Assembly: GCF_030580865.1 (NCBI RefSeq)
Contig: NZ_JAUQSY010000004.1
Coordinates: forward strand, 1 to 64,000
Source: Hymenobacter aranciens
GTDB taxonomy: Bacteria; Bacteroidota; Bacteroidia; Cytophagales; Hymenobacteraceae
Length of the DNA stretch: 64,000 bases
Reading direction: 5' to 3'
The translations under genes were made by a program, and so were the position numbers. This document shows positions 48,001-50,639 of this stretch, piece by piece. Position 1 is the first letter of the stretch. Each line of letters opens with the position of its first letter. The notes under the pieces are model-generated. The model saw nothing but the letters and a program-made list of their open reading frames with translations, was not told the DNA's origin and searched no databases.

Positions 48001-48641
48001 TCGGGCAGGCCGGTGCCGTCGGTGTTGGTGAGGGGCAGGGCCGTGCCGCCGTTGTTGGGGTCCACGTTGTTGTAGATACCGTCGTTGTCGGTATCGGCCA
48101 GGGTGGCATAGAAGCCGTTGGTGTTGATGTCGGCGCGCAGGGCGCCGGCGTTGGCTTCGCGAGCATCGGTGAGGCCATCGTTGTCCGAGTCGCGGTCGAG
48201 GCGGTTCACGAAGCCGTCGCCGTCCTGGTTGGTATCGGCGAAGGGCGTGCCGCCATTGTCCGCGTCGCGGGCATTCACGAGGCCGTCGAGGTCGGTATCG
48301 TTGGCCGTCACGTACACCACCGAGTACTGCCCGTCGGTGCTCATGTTGGGGGCCAGCACGCCGTTGTTGGCCTCCACGGCGTCGGGGATGCCGTCGTTGT
48401 CGGAGTCCAGGTCGTTGCTGTTGTTGCGCCCGTCACCGTCGGGGTCGCCGGTGCCCTCGGTGGCATCGGGGATGCCGTCGCGGTCGGTGTCGGGGGTGAC
48501 GGCCAGCGGGCGGGCCAGGGTAGTTTTGCCGGCGGCGGGCAAGTGGCGCAGGTGCGGCACGGCCGGGCTAAGCAGCGGCAGCCACAGCAGCACCAGGCTC
48601 AACCAACGCAGCCTCTTCGGCTGAAGTAAGGGTTGTTTCAT
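30066..48641 (-). CDS. Giant T9SS-exported surface protein, 6,191 aa, with TSP3, beta-helix and DUF11 repeats
   Basis: The largest gene of the window. ATG at 48641 opens a clear signal peptide (MKQPLLQPKRLRWLSLVLLW, then LPLLSPAVP); the frame extends 13 codons further upstream but without a better start. Two blocks of thrombospondin-type-3-like calcium repeats (DxDxDGIxD and DSDNDGITD; about residues 44-384 and 660-1194) flank a non-repetitive domain. Three SdrD-B-like plus beta-helix modules follow (EDLNFGGG at about 1234, EDINYGGG at 1924, EDPNYGGG at 2608), the third with an inserted lectin-like segment (about 2740-2900). Fourteen DUF11/CARDB-like Ig repeats are split by cadherin-like linkers near 4420 and 4650. 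The end has the FN3-like module (VELTKFTAE...VERSLDGRTF, about 6001) and a type A T9SS sorting domain (LWPNPAVGATNLDLRQ...LTKRLIKQ). The size is comparable to gliding adhesin SprB, but homology is not claimed; adhesin or matrix function is inferred. Confidence 0.9.
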   Translation of the reverse strand: MKQPLLQPKRLRWLSLVLLWLPLLSPAVPHLRHLPAAGKTTLARPLAVTPDTDRDGIPDATEGTGDPDGDGRNNSNDLDSDNDGIPDAVEANNGVLAPNMSTDGQYSVVYVTANDTDLDGLVNARDADNGGTPFADTNQDGDGFVNRLDRDSDNDGLTDAREANAGALRADINTNGFYATLADTDNDGIYNNVDPNNGGTALPLTNTDGTGLPDFLDLDSDDDGATDWYEAQPLVTSNGTASPWIRVLTNTDTDNDGLLADVDPNGGTALVPVDTDGDGTADYRDTDTDNDGVSDRIEWNDDNHDGTADVTYATTDTDGDGIVDVYDSESNTGASSGFNNLVGAPTPAGGVNDYGMKSLRPNADFDYLLDWRDTDDDNDGILTSAEAVAGNYLVYTQGGYVTQRSYGTTPVIVNEPDYLHMKRSGSLAPDKRTAVLDWNYANPFDGSAGGNQPNAYLSNKSFTFAGVTVAVDNFRTAASGTNPITTTINQAGTPPQTTATQAFGALTFNKNPILETDRFLTYGTKLNPSFFQTLSSGGAANGYSIARYTFSQPLRDVTVGLMDVDYGAGAYEDDVEIIGYLNGTAVTLGATDITYNTLIQTNSSAGGSQRFAARNTVATVPSKQQAANISVSFAVPINELRIIYRNANSLTGVQIVSLSEFRATNPDFDGDNVADATDLDTDNDGIPDLTETGGVNVFADADNDGIPNYLDSNTTGWVDANTDGVDDRYDRDLDGLINPMDRDADNDGISDTREAGGSDANGDGIQDGFVDANSDGQNDATAATPLAVPNLDSDTLANYLDIDSDNDGITDAREARITGVADANNNGVADAYALANPDLNLDGIADAVVTTSLPADFDGDTRADYADRDSDNDGITDVRESGGTDANGDGVVDGFADGNGDGLNGGAGNVGVTPGDFDADTFANYLDRDSDNDGITDAAESYVDATNNGISDAATTDVNNDGLYDAAITATLPRNSDGNGGANYLDRDADDDGLVDAIEGGGADANGDGVVDSFVTGSTSGVTNTISTPVDTDTDGFANYVDRDSDSDGIWDLLEIQATTGRRALANADADGDGIDNNFDNNFTAGYAITTLFNKDATDTADYLDQNSDNDAAFDWTEGFDNNDNGYALDDLRTRATNFVTAGGNSTYYPNATDANLNGIPDWLDDADADNIPNFLDFGNTYYRDSNNNGLVDLYDPASSGVASTTPTHTGDADAIFRTTGTVAPLAATLSGTVFEDLNFGGGAGRSMATANAVTAGSAVGVGTAGTPATAATVELYDASGNFVATTQTSTTAGTLGQYSFSVAPATSYTVRVVNSTVRSTRTGSVAGLVPVQTYNGTTTKVGGQAPEQTDAAANTSATLASLTTGSGLTGITPQSIFTLTTGASASTGVDFGFNFDLVVNTRNAGQGSLRQFILNSNALSGETTLAQAGSNAVGTLPAQRETSIFMIPDGSARAGQLAGLASGLTSGVAVITPATALPAISGPNTSVDGSTQTFNINNSNNVTLGAGGTVGTTAATLGTVNGPEVQLVGTTAVATGIDIASGGTGAGVYGLAIYGFGTNGNNNNSGGIRVGAGGATISRNVIGTNATAFADLGAGVRGVADGIRFTGGSTASTVSNNLIGYNGGKGIGVNSATSNVTVTNNEVRSNAKSDANWDGLDFEGTSNSATFNLFIDNAGQGVDTYNSTGSNTITDNTVSGNGRGIASGPGETPGIRIYGNSNTVSRNVISGNYGAGVLVNNTSATTVISQNSIFNNGTVTAVNGAVATGQIGIDLNNGNVSTGVSPFVTLNDSGDSDGGANGLLNYPVLTTAYLSGSNLVVTGYARPGSLVEFFVPGADPTGFGEGQTYLGAATEGTGADTNGGSGTYGPGNINGRAQGTDNTNLFTFSIPLTGPQLTAVQASGLTSTATLSGATSEFSGNLTLSALTGNVFEDINYGGGAGRSIATANGVTPGSAVNVGTAGTPATAATVELYDASGNFLATTQTSTTAGTVGQYSFNVAAGSYQVRVVNSTVRSTRTGTTAGLLPVQTYNGSTTSVGGRAPERTDAAANSGSQTLAALTTGTGLTGFTAQSVASVTASGSTTIGPDFGFNFDLVVNTRDAGQGSLRQFITNANTLTGEASLAQAGSNTAGTLPAQRETSIFMIPNAAANAGQAIGLVSGLTSNVAVITPATALPQVTGVGTIIDGTTQTQNIANSNATTLGTGSTVGTAATALSQVAGPEVRLSNAGTISLGLDFSSAASNSGVRGLSIYGFGNGTYTAGSTAEVKSAASGFTLAQNVIGSGPTAVADPAPAGTTRFDLVYLTGANATVSNNLLVFGTDNGVNVAAGATTATISNNEINNNGRLSATASGVVVAATTATINGNLLTNTRGAGVDLVVGGTSATVTNNTVSSNGRGTTTTVGTTGGIQLATTGNTISTNSITGNYGAGIAALAATGTSTFSQNSISANGTVTANNGTAATGGIGIDLDNNGVTINDLLDLDNGANGRQNFSVIETAYFSGSNLIVNGFAQPGAVVEFFIPAADPTGFGEGQTFLASRTEGSGTDTGAGTGTYTNPVNGLNQGTETTNRFTFSIPLTAAQQAAVLASGLTSTATVGGATSEFSGNTALVTLRGTVFEDPNYGGGSGRSLAASSGVPVGTAGDPTTATTVELYDASGNIVATTTTSTTAGSLGQYTFSAAPGSYTVRVASNTVRSSRPGSVAGLLPVQTFRTNNGAADVNRVGGEAPEKADAVTTGPQTLSFTGGNGAGDNTAFVDLVEILDASNNVVAGLPLNASFETPSLGTSNSSYQYNISGANWTFNSRSGIAANGSAFDVGGTNPVAPDGTQVALVQTAGGLTGSFSQGLGLSPGNYTVRFRAAQRLANSQSLTVAVNGIALGTFTPGSSAYTTYTTGSFTVGTPTTLASLNTATSVAQSIAPLTLTSTGATGIDFGYNFSTVVNTNDAGQGSLRQFLTNSNALTNTGLDQVASSNGGIDPAAGKEYSIFMISDGAAHAGLRSGLTNQLTGASGSARAVITLPGTGTLLVSDANTVVYGQSQTLNVGDTNTGTLGNGGTVGVDALTFNAENKPEVEIAGNNVAVVMSLTGTAATLQGLAVRGGTSQTISINGSTGFLLQNNIIGSSATAFTWANDGTVSGGYGVNIFGGANGSILDNLIGFTGNSGVNVNNGVGASLITVRDNEFTQNGYTSAGGDGISLGDGGGAGPLLIEQNLFTRSNSSAVQFEIGGTSSTTVRNNTIVSAGRGGAGFALSQLEGSAICYLQRNGTNRTRAGVTDLIEKNIIVDTQASGIVIGYGSQNTVISQNSIYNSGSVAIDFNTNPNAYVNGAGSGAVEYGSGDGVTINDGNDPATAATSLANKGVDYPVLTTIDLAGSTLTVTGFSRPGAVIEFFIPELDPTRFGEGRTYLATRTEGVSDLDAGTGSYGPGAINGVMQGTDAAANRFRFTISVAGLTPAQLTQLQNVGVTSTATLLNSTSEFSPNVPFSSDVLATITAGASPIASGQTATFNVTFNNIGGSTASGIVASVQLPAGLSGVSVTGGGSYNSTTGLVSYAGITTLNPVTPVTSTITYTQPINSVSVTGVAAVSTTTNQNGATANDSQSATIVTGPAFDLLTTLGGPASTVANQLTTYTVTTQNNGPGAAPNAVQTVSFATTAALSSVFVSNGGTYSFSGGTSTFTFPVPASLPQGQVVNNFFSFQAPATGPLNLTASVTPNTTGAGELNTANNTATLSTTVSPAPATLANVYTTISSNATNGSAAPAAAVTYTVTQGNNGPSAATGVVTQVALSPNLTTTGFTVNGAAGTVSGSNINFTITGGTATYSQTTGLLTLPTIATQASSASTSYTVVAPAPNSGQLTVTSSVSATTADPVPADNEAATTVTVNNALTADLATTIVGPSTATAGQSVTYTVTTANNGPGTAQNVVQTVNIPAGLPITGANAVLLNGAAPTSTSGTTATYAGGLTYNAATGVVTIANPTGVGAPGTAASTTISYLTPVNNGGLTNVAVVRGTSPDGVTTNNTASVLTTVQTQADVAVYISGPTSSSVGSPITFAVTTVNNGLSISNSETTTVQLPSGLTGVEVRGYDGTVLGAAYNSTSGVVTFPTVTNQAVGGAGTVVGSITFNTPNTTIITPSATAAVGSNVDPNLGNNVASISVGIVPATTTTIDLAATFNAAPPATATAGASISFTVRGANATATATTGVVQDVFLNAGLTTTGFTVGGSAGTLSGDIITFPGGATYSQTTGVLSLPLGNLAASTGVNTAIVQPAPGIGPYAITSTIRGNDTDTNTGNNRVTSIVNITPSVDVATTVTGPASAAIGSTVSYAVVTTNNGPSPASNVVQTVTLPAGVLASSVVITGGGTLSGSTVTFPTINNMAVGANGVVSNTVSFTVPNTTPSITVTGNVTATGDAGTTGNNVSSQVTTTQPNRPPVAADVVNVLQTPEGNTAVTQLPISPLQATDADGNATIVTYTVTSIPNAGTQGTLYYDNAGTYTAVAVNQTLTATQATTLRFTPVTGYVGNVFFNYTATDNGNGVPANVLTSSTATYTIQVGQDNPAVYALTPVKGGTTNPYANNDILASVIDPNGAQYTSAGLITYNATTGALATGDNGTRTVVLTTGPLPAGTTLNAVTGLITVTDYTVLVPGSYPLTITTTDVFGGVTVHNIVLVIGGSPIAVDDFATTNLNTAVTFAVAANDLANGGAAIAPATIDLDPNTAGIQTSITTALGTFTTVGAPVGSVTFTPASATFTGTATTPYVISNSATPAAVSNQANLVVTVRGPLPVDLSTTIAAGTNPVNAGASETLTVTATNNSTTTASPSTVVTVQLPAGLTTTGFTVAGNAGTLSGSTITFPAGTYNQTTGLLTFASTTLAASTTQSIAVVFPAPAASFTATSQIGNGTTDPTPANNVASVNVTVTPQFDLVTSLSGPASVVTGDLATYIVVSRNNGPSAVANAVQTVQLPTGLSGVFITGGGYYNATASSQTLYYVNGLFTTTNPGGGATAYTLAAGGVIFPPASLSSGQALANSISFAPTATFSPSALLTPNTTPAGETNTTNNTGYLNGAATLTAVTVTGATTNQANVYLTVSGPVTIAAGATATYTVTQGNNGPNPAANVTTTVSLPTGLSTATLTLSGTTGTSVAGNVITFTGGANNGATYNTQTGVLTLPTLGTQASAATPQSYTIGITAPATGTYNVTGNVATTTSDPVPGDNVASVMTTIAPAADVAIGLSGPASATAGQPVSYAVLLTNNSGIASSNVTASLNLPAGLSATDLRVGGATGTLSSTTITFPDGSTYNTTTGLLTLNTLATLPANGSQSTAIVFTAPATTGSLSLTGTVSATTPDGVLANNRSTFSTTLTATADVVVAVAGPTAVTTGNPVTYTVTTTNNGPSVAGSETTTVQLPTGLSGVVVRDNTGTIVAGAYNATTGLVTFATVTNLLPGQANAQTGTITFVAPATVRLNVAAIASVPGTNGDPNLDNNQATAVTTVTPASATTADVAVTLVPNLTTQTADSPVVYTLTTQNNTSANPATSVVRTVSLPAGLSSTTLTLNGTTSTSTSNGIITFTGGPNNGATYNVATGVLTLPTLASLVNGTPVVTTITVMPANGPLVAAATVAGANTDPNITNNTAQATNVTITPSTDVATYLTAPASAAVGSTVSYTVVTANNGPSNVASLTQTVNLPAGATGITAPVGASIVGTTVTYTVSNLSSGSSQTNVVTFVMPNVASAAGTASVPTTNDAATANNTASATTARPNQAPVAQDVVNTLQSPEGNTANAPLPISPLNAADADGSVASYTVLTLPSATQGVLYVWNGTANVELNLTNFPGLVLTPTQASNMRFDPAATFAGTVNFSYQATDNLGAVSNPGRYTIQSGIDNASVYATTPVKTNTNTNPYVTNDVLAYVIDPNGAAYNSSALVYNTSTGAQQPGTSNGLAPAGTNAVLAPSGSGPVSNPTNALPSGISLNPATGQIFVSNAAALPAITTSTNYSVNITTTDVYGGVTTQTVTFTLGAYPLPVELTKFTAEAVRNVDGLLRWTTASEKNNDHFDVERSLDGRTFAKISEVKGQGSKATPTDYALTDANAAKLGALLYYRLKQVDVDGTSSYSPVRTISFTKPTVPSISLWPNPAVGATNLDLRQLPTGTYEVSIIDATGRTIVGLKLDAGLTHKVDLREVADGTYTLLLRGRSQDGQTVLLTKRLIKQ
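31410..38230 (-). repeat. Fourteen DUF11/CARDB-like Ig repeats in the 6,191-aa protein
   Basis: Seven units lie at about 35,400-38,230 and seven at about 31,410-34,360, separated by cadherin-like domains. Units open with variants of xDVxTxxxGP and repeat the same ordered set of sub-types (FDLLT/FDLVT, ANVYTTI/ANVYLTV, ADLATT/ADVAIG, ADVAVYI/ADVVVAV, IDLAAT/ADVAVTL, VDVATT/TDVATYL). This suggests the array doubled as a block. Confidence 0.75.
38220..44950 (-). repeat. Three SdrD-B-like plus parallel beta-helix modules
   Basis: Modules at about 42,885-44,950, 40,825-42,880 and 38,220-40,820 each encode GxVFEDxNYGGGxGR, a YTVRVVN strand, then VVNTRxAGQGSLRQF and a long beta-helix. The first two are about 2.06 kb and highly alike; the third is longer and carries an inserted lectin-like segment. 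The DNA around GTGTTCACCACGAGGTCGAA is shared with the 5,005-aa gene. Confidence 0.78.
45060..48520 (-). repeat. Thrombospondin type 3-like calcium-binding repeat region
   Basis: Minus-strand coding of many copies of DxDxDGxxD motifs (DTDRDGIPD, DSDNDGIPD, NTDTDNDGL, DANGDGVVD), in two blocks about 47,490-48,510 and 45,060-46,660. The plus strand shows the matching short-period signal GCCGTCGTTGTCGGAGTCGCGGTC. Such repeats bind Ca2+ and are rigid when loaded (family knowledge). Confidence 0.88.
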
Positions 48642-48705
48642 ATGGGTTGTGGAAAGGGCGGGCAATGTAGTTTTATTCAATTTTTTAACTCATACCTATT
48701 CTCTA

Positions 48706-48713
48706 CAAATTTA
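48706..48713 (-). promoter_or_regulatory. Candidate -7 element (TAAATTTG) for the 6,191-aa gene
   Basis: Minus-strand TAAATTTG matches TAnnTTTG and lies about 65 bases before the ATG at 48641, in an AT-rich stretch. A matching -33 TTG is not evident at the usual distance, so the call is tentative. Confidence 0.4.
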
Positions 48714-48979
48714 TTCCGCCCGCGAAGCCAGCACACGCATATTTCGCCGAACAACTGATTTTGCCGGACGAACTGCTTCCTTTTTTGGGACAAGTCCGGC
48801 CGTGGTCGCGTTGGCGCCGTTTGGGTGCGGCCGGACAGCCTCACTGCCCGGGCAAAAGCGGCTGTATCAGCCCCTAAGCAAAAATGCACTTTTGGCATCA
48901 GCCTAATATTACCCGGCGGTTATTTTTGCACGTCCGGCCCGGTTGTTTCCATTTTTGGGAATGAGGCAGGGGGCACGAA

Positions 48980-49008
48980 AAAGCCCCGCCGGGGAGGGCG
49001 GGGCGCTT
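48980..49008 (-). terminator. Second terminator-like hairpin downstream of the 123-aa gene
   Basis: An 8-bp GC stem GCCCCGCC / GGCGGGGC with extra flanking pairs is followed on the minus strand by five T. It lies about 180 bases past the stop of the 123-aa gene, behind the stronger hairpin at 49131-49180, and would catch read-through towards the giant gene. Confidence 0.65.
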
Positions 49009-49130
49009 GGCAACTGGCCGGGGGGGCCGCCCCTGGGCCGGTGGGCGGCCGGGGCCCTGGCACCGGGGGGTAGGCGGGGCAGGCGGCGGCGGCTACCGGG
49101 GCGGGGCAGCGCCGGGGCCGGGCAGCAAAA

Positions 49131-49180
49131 AGCCCTGCTGCCGGGCGGCAGCAGGGCGGCAGCAGGGCGGCAGCAGGGCT
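49131..49180 (-). terminator. Terminator with three tandem 11-bp repeats
   Basis: AGCCCTGCTGCC at 49131-49142 can pair with any of three downstream copies of GGCAGCAGGGC, which form an 11-bp tandem repeat (GGGCGGCAGCA at 49143, 49154 and 49165). On the minus strand the structure precedes a run of five T. It ends the 123-aa gene (stop at 49192). The alternative pairings make it an unusual slipped terminator. Confidence 0.78.
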
Positions 49181-49191
49181 ACCAATGGGGC

Positions 49192-49563
49192 TTATCCTTT
49201 CTTTTTCGCTTTGGGGGTATCGTCTACATTAAAGCCCCACCCATTGAGGATTTTAGGCGTCTTTTTATACTTGCCTTTGAGGTACGAGGCCGTGTCGCTG
49301 TTGGCCTGCTCTACCTTGGCAAAGATGGCGTCGCGCTTGCGGTAGGCTTCCTCGGCAAGGCCTTTGAGGCGCTCGGCCTCGGCGTGGTGCTCCTGCCCTT
49401 CGGCGATGGTGGGCCCAATGATATCCCAATCGGTGTCGACGAGCTGCTTGAGCTCCGACTTGTCGCCGTCGGCCAGGTGCCTGTCGTAGATGCTTTGGGC
49501 CAGTTCGAAGCCTTCCTTAGGGCTTTTGGGAAGGTTGACGCGGCCGGAGGTAGGGGCTGCCAT
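49192..49563 (-). CDS. Conserved hypothetical protein, 123 aa
   Basis: A small, charged, probably cytosolic alpha-helical protein without signal peptide or membrane segment. The helix-rich part (FELAQSIYDRHLADGDKSEL ... AEAERLKGLAEEAYRKRDAI) is followed by a motif KGKYKKTPKILNGWGFNVDD and a Lys-rich tail. That C-terminal KGKYxxxPKxLGxWGF-type motif is familiar from uncharacterised Bacteroidota proteins, but no function is known to me. The frame is open to an ATG at 49602, but that codon lies inside the -7 promoter element (49600-49607), so ATG at 49563 (MAAPTSGRVNLPKSP) is chosen. It is followed by a strong terminator at 49131-49180, so it is probably monocistronic. Confidence 0.75.
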   Translation of the reverse strand: MAAPTSGRVNLPKSPKEGFELAQSIYDRHLADGDKSELKQLVDTDWDIIGPTIAEGQEHHAEAERLKGLAEEAYRKRDAIFAKVEQANSDTASYLKGKYKKTPKILNGWGFNVDDTPKAKKKG

Positions 49564-49599
49564 ATACTTGAAAGTGTTGGTGAGGGCAAAAGTGCCGCC

Positions 49600-49629
49600 C
49601 AAATGTATCGCAAAAATCGAAAATCACAA
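49600..49629 (-). promoter_or_regulatory. Bacteroidota-type promoter for the 123-aa gene
   Basis: On the minus strand TTG (49629-49627), a 19-bp AT-rich spacer and TACATTTG (49607-49600) match the -33 TTG and -7 TAnnTTTG consensus with normal spacing. Transcription would start near 49593, leaving a leader of about 30 bases before the ATG at 49563. This decides the start codon of that gene. Confidence 0.75.
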
Positions 49630-49664
49630 CAGTGTTTCGATAATTTTAGTAGCAACAATACCGG

Positions 49665-49811
49665 TTCCATTGCTGGAAACGGCATTTCCATTCAATGAAA
49701 CGCCGTTTCCATTGCTGATAGTGGCGATTCTAACGATGGAAATGGCGTTTCCAACACTGACAATGCCGTTTCCAACGCTGGAAACGGCGTTTCCCAGGTT
49801 GGAAACGCCAT
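49665..49811. repeat. Seven-copy 21-bp tandem repeat with palindromic core
   Basis: The pentamer TTCCA (or a one-base variant) recurs at 49665, 49686, 49707, 49728, 49749, 49770 and 49791, exactly 21 bp apart. Several units form near-palindromes of the type GGAAACGGCGTTTCC. A 21-bp period keeps all six frames open (heptapeptides such as GNAVSSN on the minus strand), but no start or domain supports translation. Confidence 0.88.
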
Positions 49812-49933
49812 TGTTGGGGCCGGAATCGGCGGCGGGGGTATTGCTAGTGCCCGCCGCAAGGATGAAGACGGGCACCGCGCTACTAAAACTGCAATTTGCC
49901 AGCGTAGCGGGCCCTCCGTGGTATCTTCCAGCC

Positions 49934-50554
49934 ATGAAAACGCGGCTGCTACTGGGGGTGCTTTGCTTGCTGGCCGGGCCGCTGCGGGCCCAGCCGCAAC
50001 TGGCGCAGCGCACCGATGCTCCCACTGCCGCCCCGGTGCTGGTGCCCATTCCGGCGGCGGTAGCGCAGGCTTGCCAGCGGTATCTGCCCGAAACGGCGGC
50101 CAACCCGGCGGCGGTCTGGACGGCCTACGGCAGCTATGCCGCCACCAATCCAACGCACCCCCCGCTGGCGTTTGAAGTGACCACGCAGCTCATCCGCACC
50201 GACCCGCGCTGGGTTGACACCTTCATTCTCCACAAAGTGGACACCTTATGCTGTACGCTGACGGCCATCTTCGATAGCCCCGGGCGCCTTCGCTACCACG
50301 AGCGGGAAGTAGCTCCCGATACCCTGCCGCTACCCGTGCGCCGCGCGATGCAGCGGGTGCGGCAGCACACGTACGCCAACGGCGAAATTGTGCTTGTCGT
50401 GGGTATCTACGACCCCGATAACCGGAACCGGAGCCGCCGAATTCGCTACAAAGTCTGGCTGTATAGCCCGCAGATTCTGGACCGGCCCGGCGAGCCGTGT
50501 GAGTTCTGGCGCAGTGGTCGGCCAATATTTTACAAGAATCCCGTATTCCGTTAA
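49934..50554 (+). CDS. Secreted hypothetical protein, 206 aa
   Basis: The N-terminus MKTRLLLGVLCLLAGPLRAQ is a classic Sec signal peptide with probable cleavage after RAQ. The frame is open much further upstream, but that part translates the minisatellite; ATG at 49934 is chosen for the signal peptide. The mature part has no domain I recognise. It contains a DTLCC pair and segments such as RWVDTFILHKVDTLCC and NGEIVLVVGIYDPDNRNRSR that suggest beta-strands, as in a small periplasmic or surface protein. No lipobox cysteine is present. It is convergent with the glucanotransferase gene and shares a terminator (50582-50619). Confidence 0.72.
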   Translation: MKTRLLLGVLCLLAGPLRAQPQLAQRTDAPTAAPVLVPIPAAVAQACQRYLPETAANPAAVWTAYGSYAATNPTHPPLAFEVTTQLIRTDPRWVDTFILHKVDTLCCTLTAIFDSPGRLRYHEREVAPDTLPLPVRRAMQRVRQHTYANGEIVLVVGIYDPDNRNRSRRIRYKVWLYSPQILDRPGEPCEFWRSGRPIFYKNPVFR

Positions 50555-50581
50555 ACGGCTTTTTAATAGGGAGCAGCTATT

Positions 50582-50619
50582 AAAAAAAGCCCGGCGCAGC
50601 AGGCGCTACGCCGGGCTTT
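50582..50619. terminator. Bidirectional intrinsic terminator
   Basis: An 11-bp stem AAAGCCCGGCG pairs with CGCCGGGCTTT around a 12-base loop. On the minus strand it is followed by seven T, so it best serves the glucanotransferase gene; on the plus strand it can end the 206-aa gene. Confidence 0.85.
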
Positions 50620-50639
50620 GTAAAATGTCGGGCGAAAGC

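Larger units (their letters stand above)
48642..49191. other. Intergenic region: AT-rich leader then G-tract-rich segment
   Basis: The left third is the AT-rich leader of the giant gene. From about 48,960 to 49,190 the plus strand becomes extremely G-rich (runs of 4-8 G, such as at 49020-49027), with two minus-strand terminators and three 11-bp tandem repeats. Several short frames exist but none has codon structure or a domain that supports a gene. Confidence 0.6.
49564..49933. other. Divergent intergenic region with minisatellite
   Basis: 370 bp between divergent genes at 49563 (minus) and 49934 (plus). It holds the promoter of the 123-aa gene (49600-49629) and a 21-bp minisatellite (49665-49811). 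The remaining 49812-49933 segment shows no clear promoter for the plus-strand gene. Confidence 0.6.

Noticed and set aside
45060..48520. Short-period DNA repeats as a non-coding satellite
   Set aside because: The period follows codons for DxDxDGxxD repeats in a long open frame, so it is coding.
40158..48629. Plus-strand frame of 2,823 codons without stop
   Set aside because: It is exactly antisense to the 6,191-aa gene, whose minus frame has signal peptide, known repeats and sorting domain. The plus product is rich in Val/Gly/His/Arg from reading GC-rich repeats backwards.
49665..49811. CRISPR array
   Set aside because: The repeats are directly contiguous 21-bp units without unique spacers of constant length, and no cas gene is in the window.
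49624..50103. Minus-strand frame translating the minisatellite as heptapeptides
   Set aside because: It is antisense to the secreted 206-aa protein and owes its openness to the 21-bp period; no signal or start site supports expression.
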